Shown one piece after another: positions 54,486 to 64,000 of a DNA stretch of 64,000 nucleotides. The position numbers and the translations under genes were made by a program. How positions within the stretch are numbered: the stretch's first letter is position 1; each line of letters starts with the position of its first letter. The DNA is from Aedes albopictus (taxonomy: Eukaryota; Arthropoda; Insecta; Diptera; Culicidae). Location of the stretch: positions 274,207,694 through 274,271,693 of the forward strand of contig NC_085138.1 of the NCBI RefSeq assembly GCF_035046485.1, written 5' to 3'. The notes beneath the pieces are model-generated. The model was not told the origin of the DNA. It saw nothing but the letters and a program-made list of their open reading frames with translations, and searched no databases.

Positions 54486-54641
54486 AGTTCTGGGGTAGTC
54501 TCTAAAAAAAGAAATTTATAAGGGCAACTATGAAGTCTACGAGTGTAATAATAGCTTTTTACATCATGCAAACCTGCCATATATAAATCGCCATGACCAG
54601 TGAATCTTTTAAAAGTAGGAAACAGTCGCGATGTTCTAGGC

Positions 54642-55930
54642 CGGTGATTCCCAAAGTGGGCGAAATCGCCCCCCTGGGGGCGAAAATCAGGCCGAAGGGG
54701 GCGAAAATTCGAAAAACCAAAATTGGGGGGCGAAAATACTAAAAAGGAGGGCGATTTTTCAAATGGTTCAGAAATATCAAAAGTATTGAAATGTATTGTA
54801 TTGAATGTCAATTGAATCATTAAAACTCTCTGATATTTCAAATCTTTTTGTTTCTAGGATTATTTTGAAATGTCTGTTTCAAAATAGACTAAATACTGCA
54901 GAATTTTTGACGTTTACGTGGATTTTTTGGCAAAATTCCAAGAAAAAAAAAACAAATAAAACTGCCATACTAATTTCCGAGAGAATTCCTAGTGATTATG
55001 GAAATCTAATGAATAAGAAACTTCTATGGCGAAAATCCATGATTGATGTTTGTCCAAATTATAAAAGGAACAGGTTTTTTTACTTGATTACAATGTTTTG
55101 TTTTTAATTTCATGCGGTTTGTTTTTCATGGAAATTTTAATCATAAACATGGAATTTAAAATGAATCTAAGAACACTTTTCGGATAAAATTCATCACACA
55201 TTGTTTGAAAATATTTCAGAGAGGCTTCCCGGAGGAATTCCAAACGTTGCTTATTACTAAGAGCTATTTTGATTTTTTTTTCCACAAACTCAACGTTGGA
55301 TTCGCTCAAAACTAAATAATGACTGATGCATGTCTTCTTATTTGACAATAAAAAGTTTTCCATTTCATGGGAAGCTTGTCAATTCGTATCACTCGCTGTT
55401 TTAAACTGCAATTACTGAGCAATGTTGCCTACATTTGGAAATACACCGCTATATTCCTGAGTTGTATTTTTTGCATAAACAATATTTTTGTAATTGTTTT
55501 TCAATTACTTATTTGAGAACTTGTGGTGGCCAAACATCTTGGGTGTTAAGGAACACTGGTAAAACATATGGTTGAGGATAACGAGTGGTCATGAATGTTC
55601 ACAGTTCGTTCTGTTTTGCTCGATTTTGTCCATGAATATGTATAGAATAAACATGATATCAAAATGTATTGGTTTTACATGCAATAATTAATCTTTTTTT
55701 TTAATGCAAACAATCAATGCATTTGCAAAAAAAATGAAAATGAGAACGATACTAATTTAGATACACTAAATGCCAGGTTTGCCACAGTAGTGTTAAAAAG
55801 TGATAGTGAACTTTTAAAGGCTCCCACTAAGTAAATTTTCAGGAAAAAATAAATTAAACAAGGCAGGGGGCGAAAATGTTTTTCTCAAGCTCCAAGGGGG
55901 CGATACCTCCTAAAAGTTTGGGAAACACTG
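54642..55930. mobile_element. hAT element, 1,289 bp
   Basis: The ends CGGTGATTCCCAAAGT and, inverted, CAGTGTTTCCCAAACT are imperfect inverted repeats of hAT type (CAGTG with CCCAAA). A perfect 8-bp duplication TTCTAGGC flanks it at 54634-54641 and 55931-55938. Just inside both ends are GGGGGCGAAAAT words. The interior is A+T-rich with two frames, 54805-55107 plus (100 codons) and 55088-55363 minus (91 codons). Neither has the RxxF or WW motifs of a hAT dimerisation domain, so it is a non-autonomous or heavily deleted copy. Confidence 0.88.
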
Positions 55931-55938
55931 TTCTAGGC

Positions 55939-56274
55939 CATCCAAACCATTTTAAAGTTTGGAATGTAGGGTCTAGAGTATATTTCTTGGTTGCATAGGA
56001 TTATGTAACCCGATCAACTAGGCTTTTTTCTCCTTCCCTGTTGAAGAGATTAAGCCACTGCGTCCAATAAGTTTAACTTTTATATTCAAAACAAATCGTT
56101 TATTTTATAGGCCACTACGCCCGAAAGCTTAACGGGGCCAATAGTACCATTAACATTCAAAATCGTTCTGCGAACCCTGATTAATACAAATTTTTCGTAC
56201 TCCTTAATGCTTCGAGTTAACATCCTTCTTAAACTTTTGTGGCATATCAACTAGGCTTTTAGGAGCTCCCCAGT
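55939..56274. other. no gene recognised
   Basis: Mixed sequence between the hAT element and a small foldback. Nothing recognisable. Confidence 0.35.
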
Positions 56275-56417
56275 CAACCAGTCATCGTATAATAAGTTGT
56301 ATAAGATGTTAAAGTGGAGGCGATATGCGTACATTTTACATGCGCCTAAATGAAGGCATGCACGTACATGGCCTCCACTTTATCATCTTATACAACATCT
56401 TATACGATGACTGGTTG
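56275..56417. mobile_element. 143-bp foldback element
   Basis: CAACCAGTCATCGTATAA at the left and its inverse at the right start arms of about 47 bp that pair almost completely (TATAAGATG and AAAGTGGAGGC included). The loop holds TACATTTTACATGCGCC. RNA from either strand would form one long hairpin. It is probably a tiny MITE. Confidence 0.75.
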
Positions 56418-56494
56418 TTTGGGTCATATATTATTTACAGAGACAACGAGATACTTTTGAGATAACCAGAATCAGCCAAACTGTTCTGCAAATC

Positions 56495-56722
56495 AGGATT
56501 TTGAGCTATCGAACGGTGGAGTTGCAAGAAAATCTGAAAGTGTCCTCTGGGAGTGCCTATCGGAATGGATTTCAGAGTATCCGGAAGTGGTCATATCCAT
56601 TTATTGGTCATCGACACAGTTTTTTTAGACATCTGGATAAAAAATCATGGATTTTGAACAGTCGAACGTAGGAGTTGCAAAAAAAAATCTGAATGTCCCC
56701 TGGGGATCCCTACCGGTTCCGG
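56495..56722 (+). repeat. diverged direct duplication, about 150-bp period
   Basis: GGATTTTGAGCTATCGAACG, GGAGTTGCAAGAAAATCTGA and GTCCTCTGGGAGTGCCTA at 56495-56566 recur in diverged form at 56646-56722. About 80% alike by eye. Function unknown. Confidence 0.5.
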
Positions 56723-57122
56723 ATTGCTACGTGGCTGAGCCAGGTCCATCCGTCTTAAAACTGTCTATGTCAATGTGTGCTGGAAAAAGCTTTAAAATAA
56801 AGTGATTAATTAAAAACTTCATTAGGGAGATTCACTTAACAGCGTAAACCGCTGATTAATTATTATCCTGATTAAATGTCGCGATCACCAAGCCAAACTT
56901 GGATTATTTCATTCGCAATTTCGTGAAACATTTCAATAATCAAGTAATCATCACGCAGTCATTCTGTTCAATGAATTATATTTCAATGTAAATGTGGTAT
57001 ATTTTAATGAGGCTTGCACGATACTTCTTATTAATATTGTAGCTGTTAGATAGAAATGATTTATGTCCTTAAACAGTTGTAATATAGATCTCCAGGTTAT
57101 TCAAAAAGTTGTCCACATCCTT
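56723..57122. other. no gene recognised
   Basis: A+T-rich, no recognisable coding or repeat feature. Confidence 0.35.
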
Positions 57123-57205
57123 TATGAGTTTACTGAGAGCTTCCTCTGCCAATGACCATTTTGTACGTGTGTATAATGTGGCAGGCACGAAGATACTCTA
57201 TAATA
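57123..57205 (-). mobile_element. SINE fragment, second type
   Basis: AGAGCTTCCTCTGCCAATGACCATTTTG-like sequence and GTGGCAGGCACGAAGATACT are the reverse complement of the middle of the SINE at 52318. Only the body is kept. Confidence 0.7.
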
Positions 57206-57745
57206 GAGTCATAAAAGTGATTTTTTGGAACAAAGCTTTTTCGATTCCTTTGGTGTCCAAAAGAACTGTGAAAAATTTGGGAGCGATTGGTAGCGTCCCC
57301 GTATTCCCCATTGCGACTGAAATTTGATTGAAATTTAGTATGGGAAAACGTGCTTTTTTGCATTTTTCTTTCTTTTTTTGCAAAAGCAGTTACGCCCTTT
57401 TGAAATGTTGGTGCCGAATTATTTTTTTTTGTCTAGAACGACCTAACTAATGACGTTGAAGTATAGTCTAGGATATGCCGAAAAACTTTGCCAAAGACCG
57501 CAAAGTGATCCGACACTTGTTATACAAGTTATAACGTACAGATTACCCGGTGATGCTTAACATTTAACATGTAAAGGAATAACACAAGGGGCCTGCAACT
57601 CTAAACTTTTTGTAAACTCTACTAATAATGTAGCAATAGTATTCGTAGTATTCCTAGTATTTTCCAATCAAAGCAACGTTGCCAACGACGGCGATGGTTG
57701 TCAAGCATCGTTAATCAATGAGTTGCTTATGTTATTTCACTTCAG

Positions 57746-57825
57746 GCAATTCAGTCACTTCTGCCAGATAAAAATGAAAGAGAAAACATTGTTGCCTTTG
57801 GTTCCGATCTAGAATTGGAAGTTGT
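57746..57825 (+). CDS. candidate internal exon 1, unrecognised gene
   Basis: This 80-bp segment is preceded by TTATTTCACTTCAG, a pyrimidine-rich acceptor, and followed by GTAAGT, a perfect donor. Its open frame reads AIQSLLPDKNERENIVAFGS and then DLELEV. Spliced to 57902 the frame continues without a break for 37 more codons. The protein is acidic and looks globular. I do not recognise the family. No upstream exon or start codon was found, so it is an internal or partial exon, or a gene fragment captured in a repeat. Confidence 0.45.
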
Positions 57826-57901
57826 GTAAGTATAACAGTTAAACGGTATAATTAGTAGCAGTCGCAGCAGTTTTTCTACAGAGTGTGTCATTCCGTTTCA
57901 G

Positions 57902-58126
57902 GAAAACAAAATCCGGACAAGATTCATTCCTTGACTTAAAGGAATTGATCCAAGCTATCAAGATTTCACTAAACATCCAAGGGACATTGGGTTTAATGAA
58001 AAAAAAAAAATGATTCAACAGTCCAAAGTGCTTCAACTACTCAGCAAATATGGGAAAAATAATGAAGTGATGTGGGGTTTCAATACGAAACATGAAAAGC
58101 ACGTATATCCCACGATGCGACCCTAA
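57902..58126 (+). pseudogene. candidate 3' exon 2 with poly(A) signal
   Basis: Preceded by CATTCCGTTTCAG, a good acceptor, after a 76-bp intron, a usual insect size. In phase with exon 1 it reads VKTKSGQDSFLDLKELIQAI then KISLNIQGTLGLMKKKK and stops at 58011. A run of 12 A precedes the stop. In the next frame an open run starting MIQQSKVLQLLSKYGKNNEV continues to a TAA at 58124, so a length change in the A-run may have cut the original frame. AATAAA lies at 58175-58180, about 50 bp past that TAA. I infer a last exon of an unknown gene, probably damaged. Confidence 0.45.
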
Positions 58127-58952
58127 GGACACGTATGAATCTAGATCCGGAGTATTTCGATGTTATTTGTGTAAAATAAATGAATGAATACATATGTGAA
58201 CCACTTTTCTTTGTTTGATTTTTTATTATTTATATTATATTTTATATTTTTATTTTTTATTATTTTTTAAGTTGTTGCGTGCGTAGACATGCGTCCTAAA
58301 CTATGTAACAAACCTGGTCTGGACTTGGTGTTAGGTCTATAGAATTTTCGTCATTGAATTGAAAGCCTGAATGTGGACCGATTATGTTTAGCCTGGAATA
58401 AAGTGGTTCGAACGTGTGTACAAAGTGCCTCTGAAGTTTAACTTACAAGCTCTGAAATCCTGGTGACATTTGTCTCCTTTTGGAATCTCATCACAGCAAC
58501 CTGCTTGCTTTGATGACTAGTATTTACTAGTATTTGGTAGTATTTTCTAGTATTTATCAAGATCTTGCAAAGTTTAGAGTTGCATGCCCCTTGGAATAAC
58601 ATCAATAATAAAATCTAAATTTTTGGCCTAAGTTACCGAGTGAATAACTTTTTGTCAAAGCGTCAGTTCACTTTGCGGTCTTCGGCAAAGTTTTTTGGCA
58701 TATCCTAGGCTACACTTTAACGTCGTTAGTTACATGGTATAAATCAAAAGAATTCAACTTATGCATAAAATGTATAAAAGTACGTTTTCCCAGACAAAAT
58801 TCAATCGCAATGCGAAATACGGGGCGAAATCAATCGCTTCCAAATTTTGCACAGTTGTTTTGGACGCTTATCAGATTGAAAAAGCTTCGTTCCGAGTTGA
58901 TGTGATCAAATTTAAATTTTCTCCATACACCGTTGACCTACTCTACTATATA

Positions 58953-59073
58953 TGCTCCAGGAAGTCAAGTAAATCTACATTACGAAAAATTCCTGGACCG
59001 ATTGGGTATCGAACCCGTCATGCTGATTACCCACGCCTTTACAGCTGTTGCTATATGGGCCCTTCAAATAAGT
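58953..59073 (-). mobile_element. SINE head, second type, minus strand
   Basis: The reverse complement starts at the GGGCCCATATAG end (59061), with the B-box region in GGGTTCGATACCC and a downstream TACTTGACTTCCTGGAG. That matches the 5' half of the SINE at 52318. Confidence 0.75.
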
Positions 59074-59079
59074 AGATAT

Positions 59080-61065
59080 AACACATCGAAGGCTTTTTAA
59101 AATCTCAAAAGCAAACTTGTATGTCTCTAAGAGGAACTCAGATTTGTTTTGTTTGCGTTTGCGACATAGGGGAACAAAGTCCAAAGGGCCAAGGTTGGGT
59201 AAAATGGTCCTCAGAAAATCATTTCAAAATCTGATCTGAGTAATCTGATCATTACCATAAGTGACTGGGGTCAAAATATTTTTACATAAAACATCCTTGA
59301 ATCAAGGCAGGTAAACCCACGGAAAATCTTTTGATTTCCTTATGAAAATGGGCCACTTCCGTTTTTATTTGCTTTCAATTAAAGTTCTCTGGTGATTTTA
59401 TTATCAGTCAAGTGTGTATTTCCAAGAAGATTGAGACACACATGGAGGCGCATAATTGTTGTTGTCTACGATATCCATGTTAGGGGTCATCCAAATATGA
59501 CGACCATCGTTTAGGGGGAAAGGAGCCTGACACTCCAGTATTGAGTATACGAGAAAACTTGACGGACGGGGGAAAAGGGTATGAAATGTCCGAAAAACGT
59601 AATTTTTGAATGTTTTTATAAAGTGGCATTTTACCTCATCGCAGATGGCATTTTTGCACCACTTCTGTTTTACGAATCAGTTTTTAAAATCGCTAAAAAT
59701 CTATTAAATTCATTAGCTCTGTGAATATTTCTGCTGAAGCATCAAGTAAAAATTGTTTAGTTGCTATTACCACATTGAATGCCTAGCAAATGAGGCTATT
59801 TATTAATGAAACCGATGAAGGTTTTCACAGTACAGTGGACAATCGATGACACGAAATGTACACGACCGTGCCAGATTAACCATACCCAAACCCAAGCTCA
59901 CTCGTCGTCGTAAAAGCTAGGAAATCGCATTCCTTCGCCAAAACTTCACGCTCATTCCCCCGACTGCACATACCAATAGGTACACCTTTGCTATGGAAGC
60001 TGCGCCTACATATGTTTGCATGTTTTGTTTTTCCCACACTTTCTCCTCCCGTCATGCAATGTTTAATTATGACGAAATGACGAAATGTACCTACTACACC
60101 GGAGAGTACCCAACTCCAAAACGGCACTTGCGCTCAATCCGCTGCTGCTGTTGTCCAGTTGTCCGCTTCTGCCATCTATGCGCCTAGAAGTGCCTTAGTG
60201 CGAGCTACTAACTCCCCACGTGAGACTGGTTCGTTCGACATCAGTGCCAACCGTCACGCTGCATCTATCTGACCCGGCGACCGAGTCATAAGTTTTGCTT
60301 CTTCCATGATTTTGGACTCAGCTTGTGTAACCTAAAACCTGGGATAGGTATGGCGTGGCGATGACGAGATGAGATGATGCCGTGTCGTAACACTAACCCG
60401 GCCTAGTGCGTTTTCGGTGCCTCAAGCAAATAGATTCAGCAAATAACCTAGTGTGTATGTGTGTGTGATTCTGCACCACCTTTGCGAAATCTGGAGCAAC
60501 GGTAGTAACCTTAAGTGATAAAAAGTGCAACGAAAGTTTATGATGCGAGAAATGACTTCCTTCTGGGTCCATTACACTTTGCTTAGGCACTCCTGACCGG
60601 CTAGACGACGACCGGTCAGTATGGTCCTCCTCAGTCCATTACGCTAATTTGAAAGCATTGCCATTTTTTTTCTCGGCATTATCGTCACGGTCCATTTCTA
60701 ATCAGTGAATGCTATAGTCGTTACTTTGGTTCTGGTATCTAGAGATTGGTATACGCAAGGTACCTGGCAGAGGATGTCGTATTCGATAGGGTTGCAAAGC
60801 CGCTTTTTTCCACATGATTGGTTTTTAACTGGACACCTGTAACTTGTTGATCAGAGCTCACTAGCAATATTCCTCTCCTACTTCTAACTGACTACAAGGT
60901 CGAGGCCGGTGTCGATATTGAACCTTTTATAGATGGAATTACAGCATTGAGCATAGTGGCAAAGGTTATGGCCACTTACAGGCATTCTTTTAATTGATCC
61001 AGTGTGATTTTTTCACTCATTTCGTTCCCTACCAATTTTCCATCTCCACTATACAGATATGTATT
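59080..61065. other. no gene recognised
   Basis: 59870-60420 is balanced in composition and looks single-copy, with frames at 59876-60127 minus and 59993-60187 plus lacking motifs. The rest is A+T-rich. Host intergenic or intronic DNA is likely. Confidence 0.35.
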
Positions 61066-61069
61066 GTCT

Positions 61070-61573
61070 CAGAGTTTAATGAAAACTCAGAGGTTTTTGA
61101 AGGAGGTTGAAGGGTTTCTATAGGGATTTCAGGGTTATCAGGGAGAAGTATCCGGAGGTTTTCAGGGGAGAGTAGTTTCAAAGGACTATTAAAAGGGTTG
61201 ATATGATGGTTTCAAGATGGTTAATATGGGTTTTAATGGGTTTCTGGATCGTCTTATTTCAGGAGGATTTTAAGAAGCTTCTTGGAGCTTCAGCGGTTTT
61301 AGTGAAGCTTTTATTAAACTCTGTACTCTGTGAACTTGAAACACTTCTGAAGCCTCAGAGTCTTTTAAATTCAGAAGACTGTGTTTGTTTACGCAACGTT
61401 GTTGCGGCCTTTTCAATTGTTGGTCTTGAAATGAGAAAATTTAGAAAGTACTGTTTTTTATTACTAGGGAAGAAAATCAACACGATCGAAATGAAACCAA
61501 TCTAGAGTGCGGTGCTTAAATGAGCTCAAGAGCTGTCAAACTGGCAAGACAAAGTTTGCCGGGACAGCTAGTA
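61070..61573 (+). mobile_element. possible Helitron 3' end with repeat body
   Basis: The body (61070-61340) uses GGGTTTC / TTTCAGGG words, the inverse of those at 22040-22560. It ends AAGTTTGCCGGGACAGCTAG at 61570, followed by TATA. A CTAG terminus with a G+C-rich word just before it is typical of insect Helitron 3' ends. No 5' TC end or Rep/helicase gene is visible. The 100-codon frame at 61203-61505 has no such domain. Confidence 0.35.
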
Positions 61574-61779
61574 TATTATAAATTCCTCAGAAAACCTTTT
61601 CAAAGTACCCTCATTAAAAATCTCTGAAACTCTGAAACCCATTCCCACATTAGATACTTGAAGTTACTGTCGAAGTTCGCTTCGACCAACTCTACCGTCT
61701 GTTACTTTGACTGATAGGGGGATTCTTCCGCCTTAATAACCTCCAGAGCAGGGATCGGTTTTATTACACACTTAATTAA

Positions 61780-61985
61780 GAATACCGAATCTCGGTTTAG
61801 AGATGCCGAGATTTGCACAGCCGAATAATCAGCTAAATGTTTTGATGAGATCTCAGCTTAAAAATGCCGAGAATCAGTATAACACCCCCTGTTGCTAAGC
61901 AACCTACCATCTTGTTAGCTGAGTTTCGGTTAAAATTCAGAAACCGAGATTTGTACAGCCGAGCTCGTGAAATAAAACTGAGTGT
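61780..61985. repeat. CCGAGATTTG repeat cluster
   Basis: CCGAGATTTGCACAGCCGA at 61808 and CCGAGATTTGTACAGCCGAG at 61945 are direct copies about 137 bp apart. Nearby CTCGGTTTAGA and AGTTTCGGTT read in the other direction. It may be a decayed MITE. No frame. Confidence 0.45.
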
Positions 61986-61989
61986 GTAG

Positions 61990-62804
61990 CTCTTTATTTG
62001 GGAGATTACTAATTTCCTGTGCAAGGAGGACAGAGGGTATATAATATTTCACAATTAGTTCTTAAGTTCATGTCAATGCGTACTAATGCACAGGAAACAA
62101 TATATCATAAGCATTAACTACATATATAAGCTGGTGTATCTATAACGTGTGGGGTTTTGGTAGCAAATTATGTTCTATGTAAGGTAGATAACAAATTTTG
62201 TTGCGGTGTTGTCAACGGGACTTAATATAGATATACATATAATTACTTACGTTTAGTTCCCCTAAATCAGTTTCGGCGGGTAATAAGGGTCTTATGGTTA
62301 TGATGGAGCTGTAACAATGGTAATCTTGAATTTGGAAGCAAATTTATAGTTTTATTATTGGCTTACCGGTATAGGTTCAATGAAAAATGTAGATTTAGTA
62401 TACACTTAGGTTAGGCACTTTTGTGCGCTAATTTGCATTTAAGTTCTAGGTCCTAGTAAATAGTTTTTAGTTAGTTTTAGGATCTAATATATTACAAATT
62501 CACTTTACCTCTCTGCCACTATAAATTCACTAAATTTGGCAGTATATGCGAGTATTGTTTAGAACTATTAAGGGAATAAACACTACGGAATAGGAGTGAT
62601 CGTCATACGTGGATGTTTTTCTCCTTCTCATTCATCTAGTTTTTTTTTTGTACTCACGGATTTTGACAGACGGCAGCTCTGTCAATCCAGTCCAGTGTCG
62701 CCAGAGCATCAAGGGGCAGGGTTGCACTAGAAACATTATTACAAAGGGCGCGTACTGTCCAATGGCTGCCACAGTAACCCTAAACCCTCGCGCCTGAACC
62801 TTAC
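61990..62804. other. no gene recognised
   Basis: A+T-rich with no protein-like frame. A short ORF at 62609-62797 has no motif. Confidence 0.35.
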
Positions 62805-64000
62805 CGTACCTGTCAGACTAAGGCCTGAATGTCCTCTGTTGTACGTAGGAGCGTCCATCACTTGATCAACCCACCTAGAGCGCTACGCACCACGTCTTCT
62901 TGTACTGGTCGGATGACCCTCGTGATCCATTTTTGTCGGGTTGCTATCTGACATCCTGATGACGTGACCCGCCCACCGTAGCCTCCCGATTTTCGCGGTG
63001 TGGACGATGGTTGGTTCTCTCAACAGCTGATGCAGCTCGTGTTTCATTCGCCTTCTGCAAGTTCCGTCTCCCATCTGCACTCCGCCGTAGATGGCACGTA
63101 ACACCTTCCGTTCTCAAACTTCGAGGGCGCGTTGGTTCACTGCACGTAGAGTACAAGTTTCGTGCCTATAGAGAACTATCGGTCTTAACAGCGTTTTGTA
63201 GATAGTTAACTTCGTGTGACGGTGAACTTTGTTAGATTGCAGAGTTTTGCAGAGGCTAAAGTAAGCGCGGTTTCCTGCCACGATGCGTCTCTGAATTTCT
63301 CTGCTGGTGTCGATTTTGGCGGTCTTCAGTGAGCCCAAGTACACGAATTCTTCAATCGCCTCGATTTCATCACTTCGTGAAAATCGTCCCACTCGTGTTT
63401 ATCACCACTCTCCTTATTATGTACAACACCCTCTGAGGCGATGTTAAACAGCAAGCACGACGAAAGACCATCACCTTGACGTAGTCATCTACGAGATTCG
63501 AAGGGACTCGAGAGTGCCCCTGATACTCGAACTACGCACATCACTCGATCCATCGCCACCTTGATCAATCCGAGATTTTATCCGTGAATCCGTATTTGTG
63601 CTTAACCTGCCATAGCTGGTCTCGATCAATTATATCAGGCGCTGATTAAAAATCGATGAACAAGTGATGTGTGGGCACGTGGCATTTCTGCAACACCTGG
63701 CAGATGGCGAACATCTGTGTTCGTTGCGCGTTCACCTATGAATCTAGCCTGATAATGCCCCACGAACTCTCTTGCAATCAGTGATAGACCAAGTGATAGA
63801 CAGCGGCATACATTTTCAGAGAGTTTCTTGTAGGCAGCGTTTAGTAGCGTGATCGCGTGATAGTTCCCGCAATCCAACTTGTCGCCTTTTTTGTAGACGG
63901 GACACATGACACCTTCCATTCATTGCTCCGGTAATACTCCCAAATCTTGGTAATGATCCAGTGTAGTGCTACTAGTGCTTCTCCACCGTATTTTAGAAGC
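62805..64000 (-). pseudogene. LINE element 3, relative of element 2, runs off the window
   Basis: On the minus strand the order matches element 2: YKKGDKLDCGNYHAITLLNA (from 63919), FVGHYQARFIGERAT, a degraded FIDF block near 63650, then EAIEEFVYLGSLKTAKIDTS, KLTIYKTLLRPIVLYRHETC, LRAIYGGVQMGDGTCRRRMK and RLRWAGHVIRMSDSNPTKM. The 3' end near 62805 has a deletion relative to element 2. The catalytic ADD block and much of the palm are lost in frameshifted sequence around 63390-63640. Protein identity to element 2 is high (about 85% by eye in the C-terminal part), so the family is the same. The 5' side is outside the window. Confidence 0.88.

Larger units (their letters stand above)
57222..58892. 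repeat. long inverted repeat, 1.67 kb
   Basis: The left arm (57222 to about 57660) and right arm (about 58490-58892) are inverted copies. AAGCTTTTTCGATT, GTGTCCAAAAGAACTGTG, AATTTGGGAGCGATTG and GGGAAAACGTGC on the left return inverted at 58780-58890. GCAAAGACCGCAAAGTG-type sequence returns at 58670-58690, and TGCAACTCTAAACTTT at 58569. The arms are about 75% alike, so the structure is old or the arms are two separate TE copies in opposite orientation. The spacer (57665-58490) holds the two candidate exons. Confidence 0.7.

Noticed and set aside
1..64000. CRISPR array, bacterial operon, riboswitch or prophage
   Set aside because: No regularly spaced identical repeats, no bacterial-style gene packing, and all recognisable elements are of animal, mosquito-like type.

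Overview
The window looks like mosquito nuclear DNA, most likely from Aedes. The evidence is A+T-rich sequence packed with transposon remnants, several copies of a tRNA-derived SINE with the structure of the Aedes Feilai family, decayed APE-type LINEs, a Penelope-like element with a GIY-YIG domain, and many short foldback elements (MITEs). I found no convincingly complete host protein-coding gene. It reads as an intergenic or intronic transposon graveyard. Family names come from motif recognition only; no database search was possible.

Layout. 1-2 kb: two LINE reverse-transcriptase (RT) scraps on opposite strands. 2.57-2.95 kb: a TACACGG-type MITE with a second copy at 37.56 kb. 4.0-5.8 kb: a possible minus-strand LTR remnant. 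10.7-17.5 kb: a SINE, then a decayed LINE (element 1) whose C-terminal tail is separated from its body by about 3.2 kb of 24-bp satellite and other debris. 19.7-23.8 kb: a GTTAGGCCGAA-ended element carrying a 90-bp tandem array, a GAGT low-complexity tract and a cluster of nested foldback elements. 24.1-24.9 kb: a minus-strand Jockey-like RT. 28.0-32.6 kb: the main 24-bp satellite, broken by a 663-bp foldback element and a SINE. 36.2-37.5 kb: a 1,283-bp Tc1/mariner-like element. 38.2-40.7 kb: a short repeated array with CCAAT/TATA promoters and four histone-like 3' stem-loops. 42.2-43.1 kb: an insertion between long direct repeats, holding a 127-bp tandem array and an exon-like ORF. 43.6-48.0 kb: the best-preserved LINE (element 2), split by two hAT-type MITEs with perfect 8-bp target duplications. 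49.7-50.6 kb: the Penelope remnant. 52.9-54.5 kb: more satellite. 54.6-55.9 kb: a 1.29-kb hAT element. 57.2-58.9 kb: a long inverted repeat enclosing two spliceable exons and a poly(A) signal. 62.8-64.0 kb: a minus-strand relative of LINE element 2 that runs off the window.

The window is best read as layers of nested insertion. LINE machinery (endonuclease plus RT) is the plausible source of mobilisation for the SINEs, which show 6-14 bp target duplications. Absent DNA transposases must have moved the hAT, mariner-like and other MITEs. The three most interesting items are the promoter and stem-loop array at 38-40.7 kb, the two-exon gene fragment inside the inverted repeat at 57-59 kb, and the pair of hAT MITEs whose removal restores the LINE reading frame.
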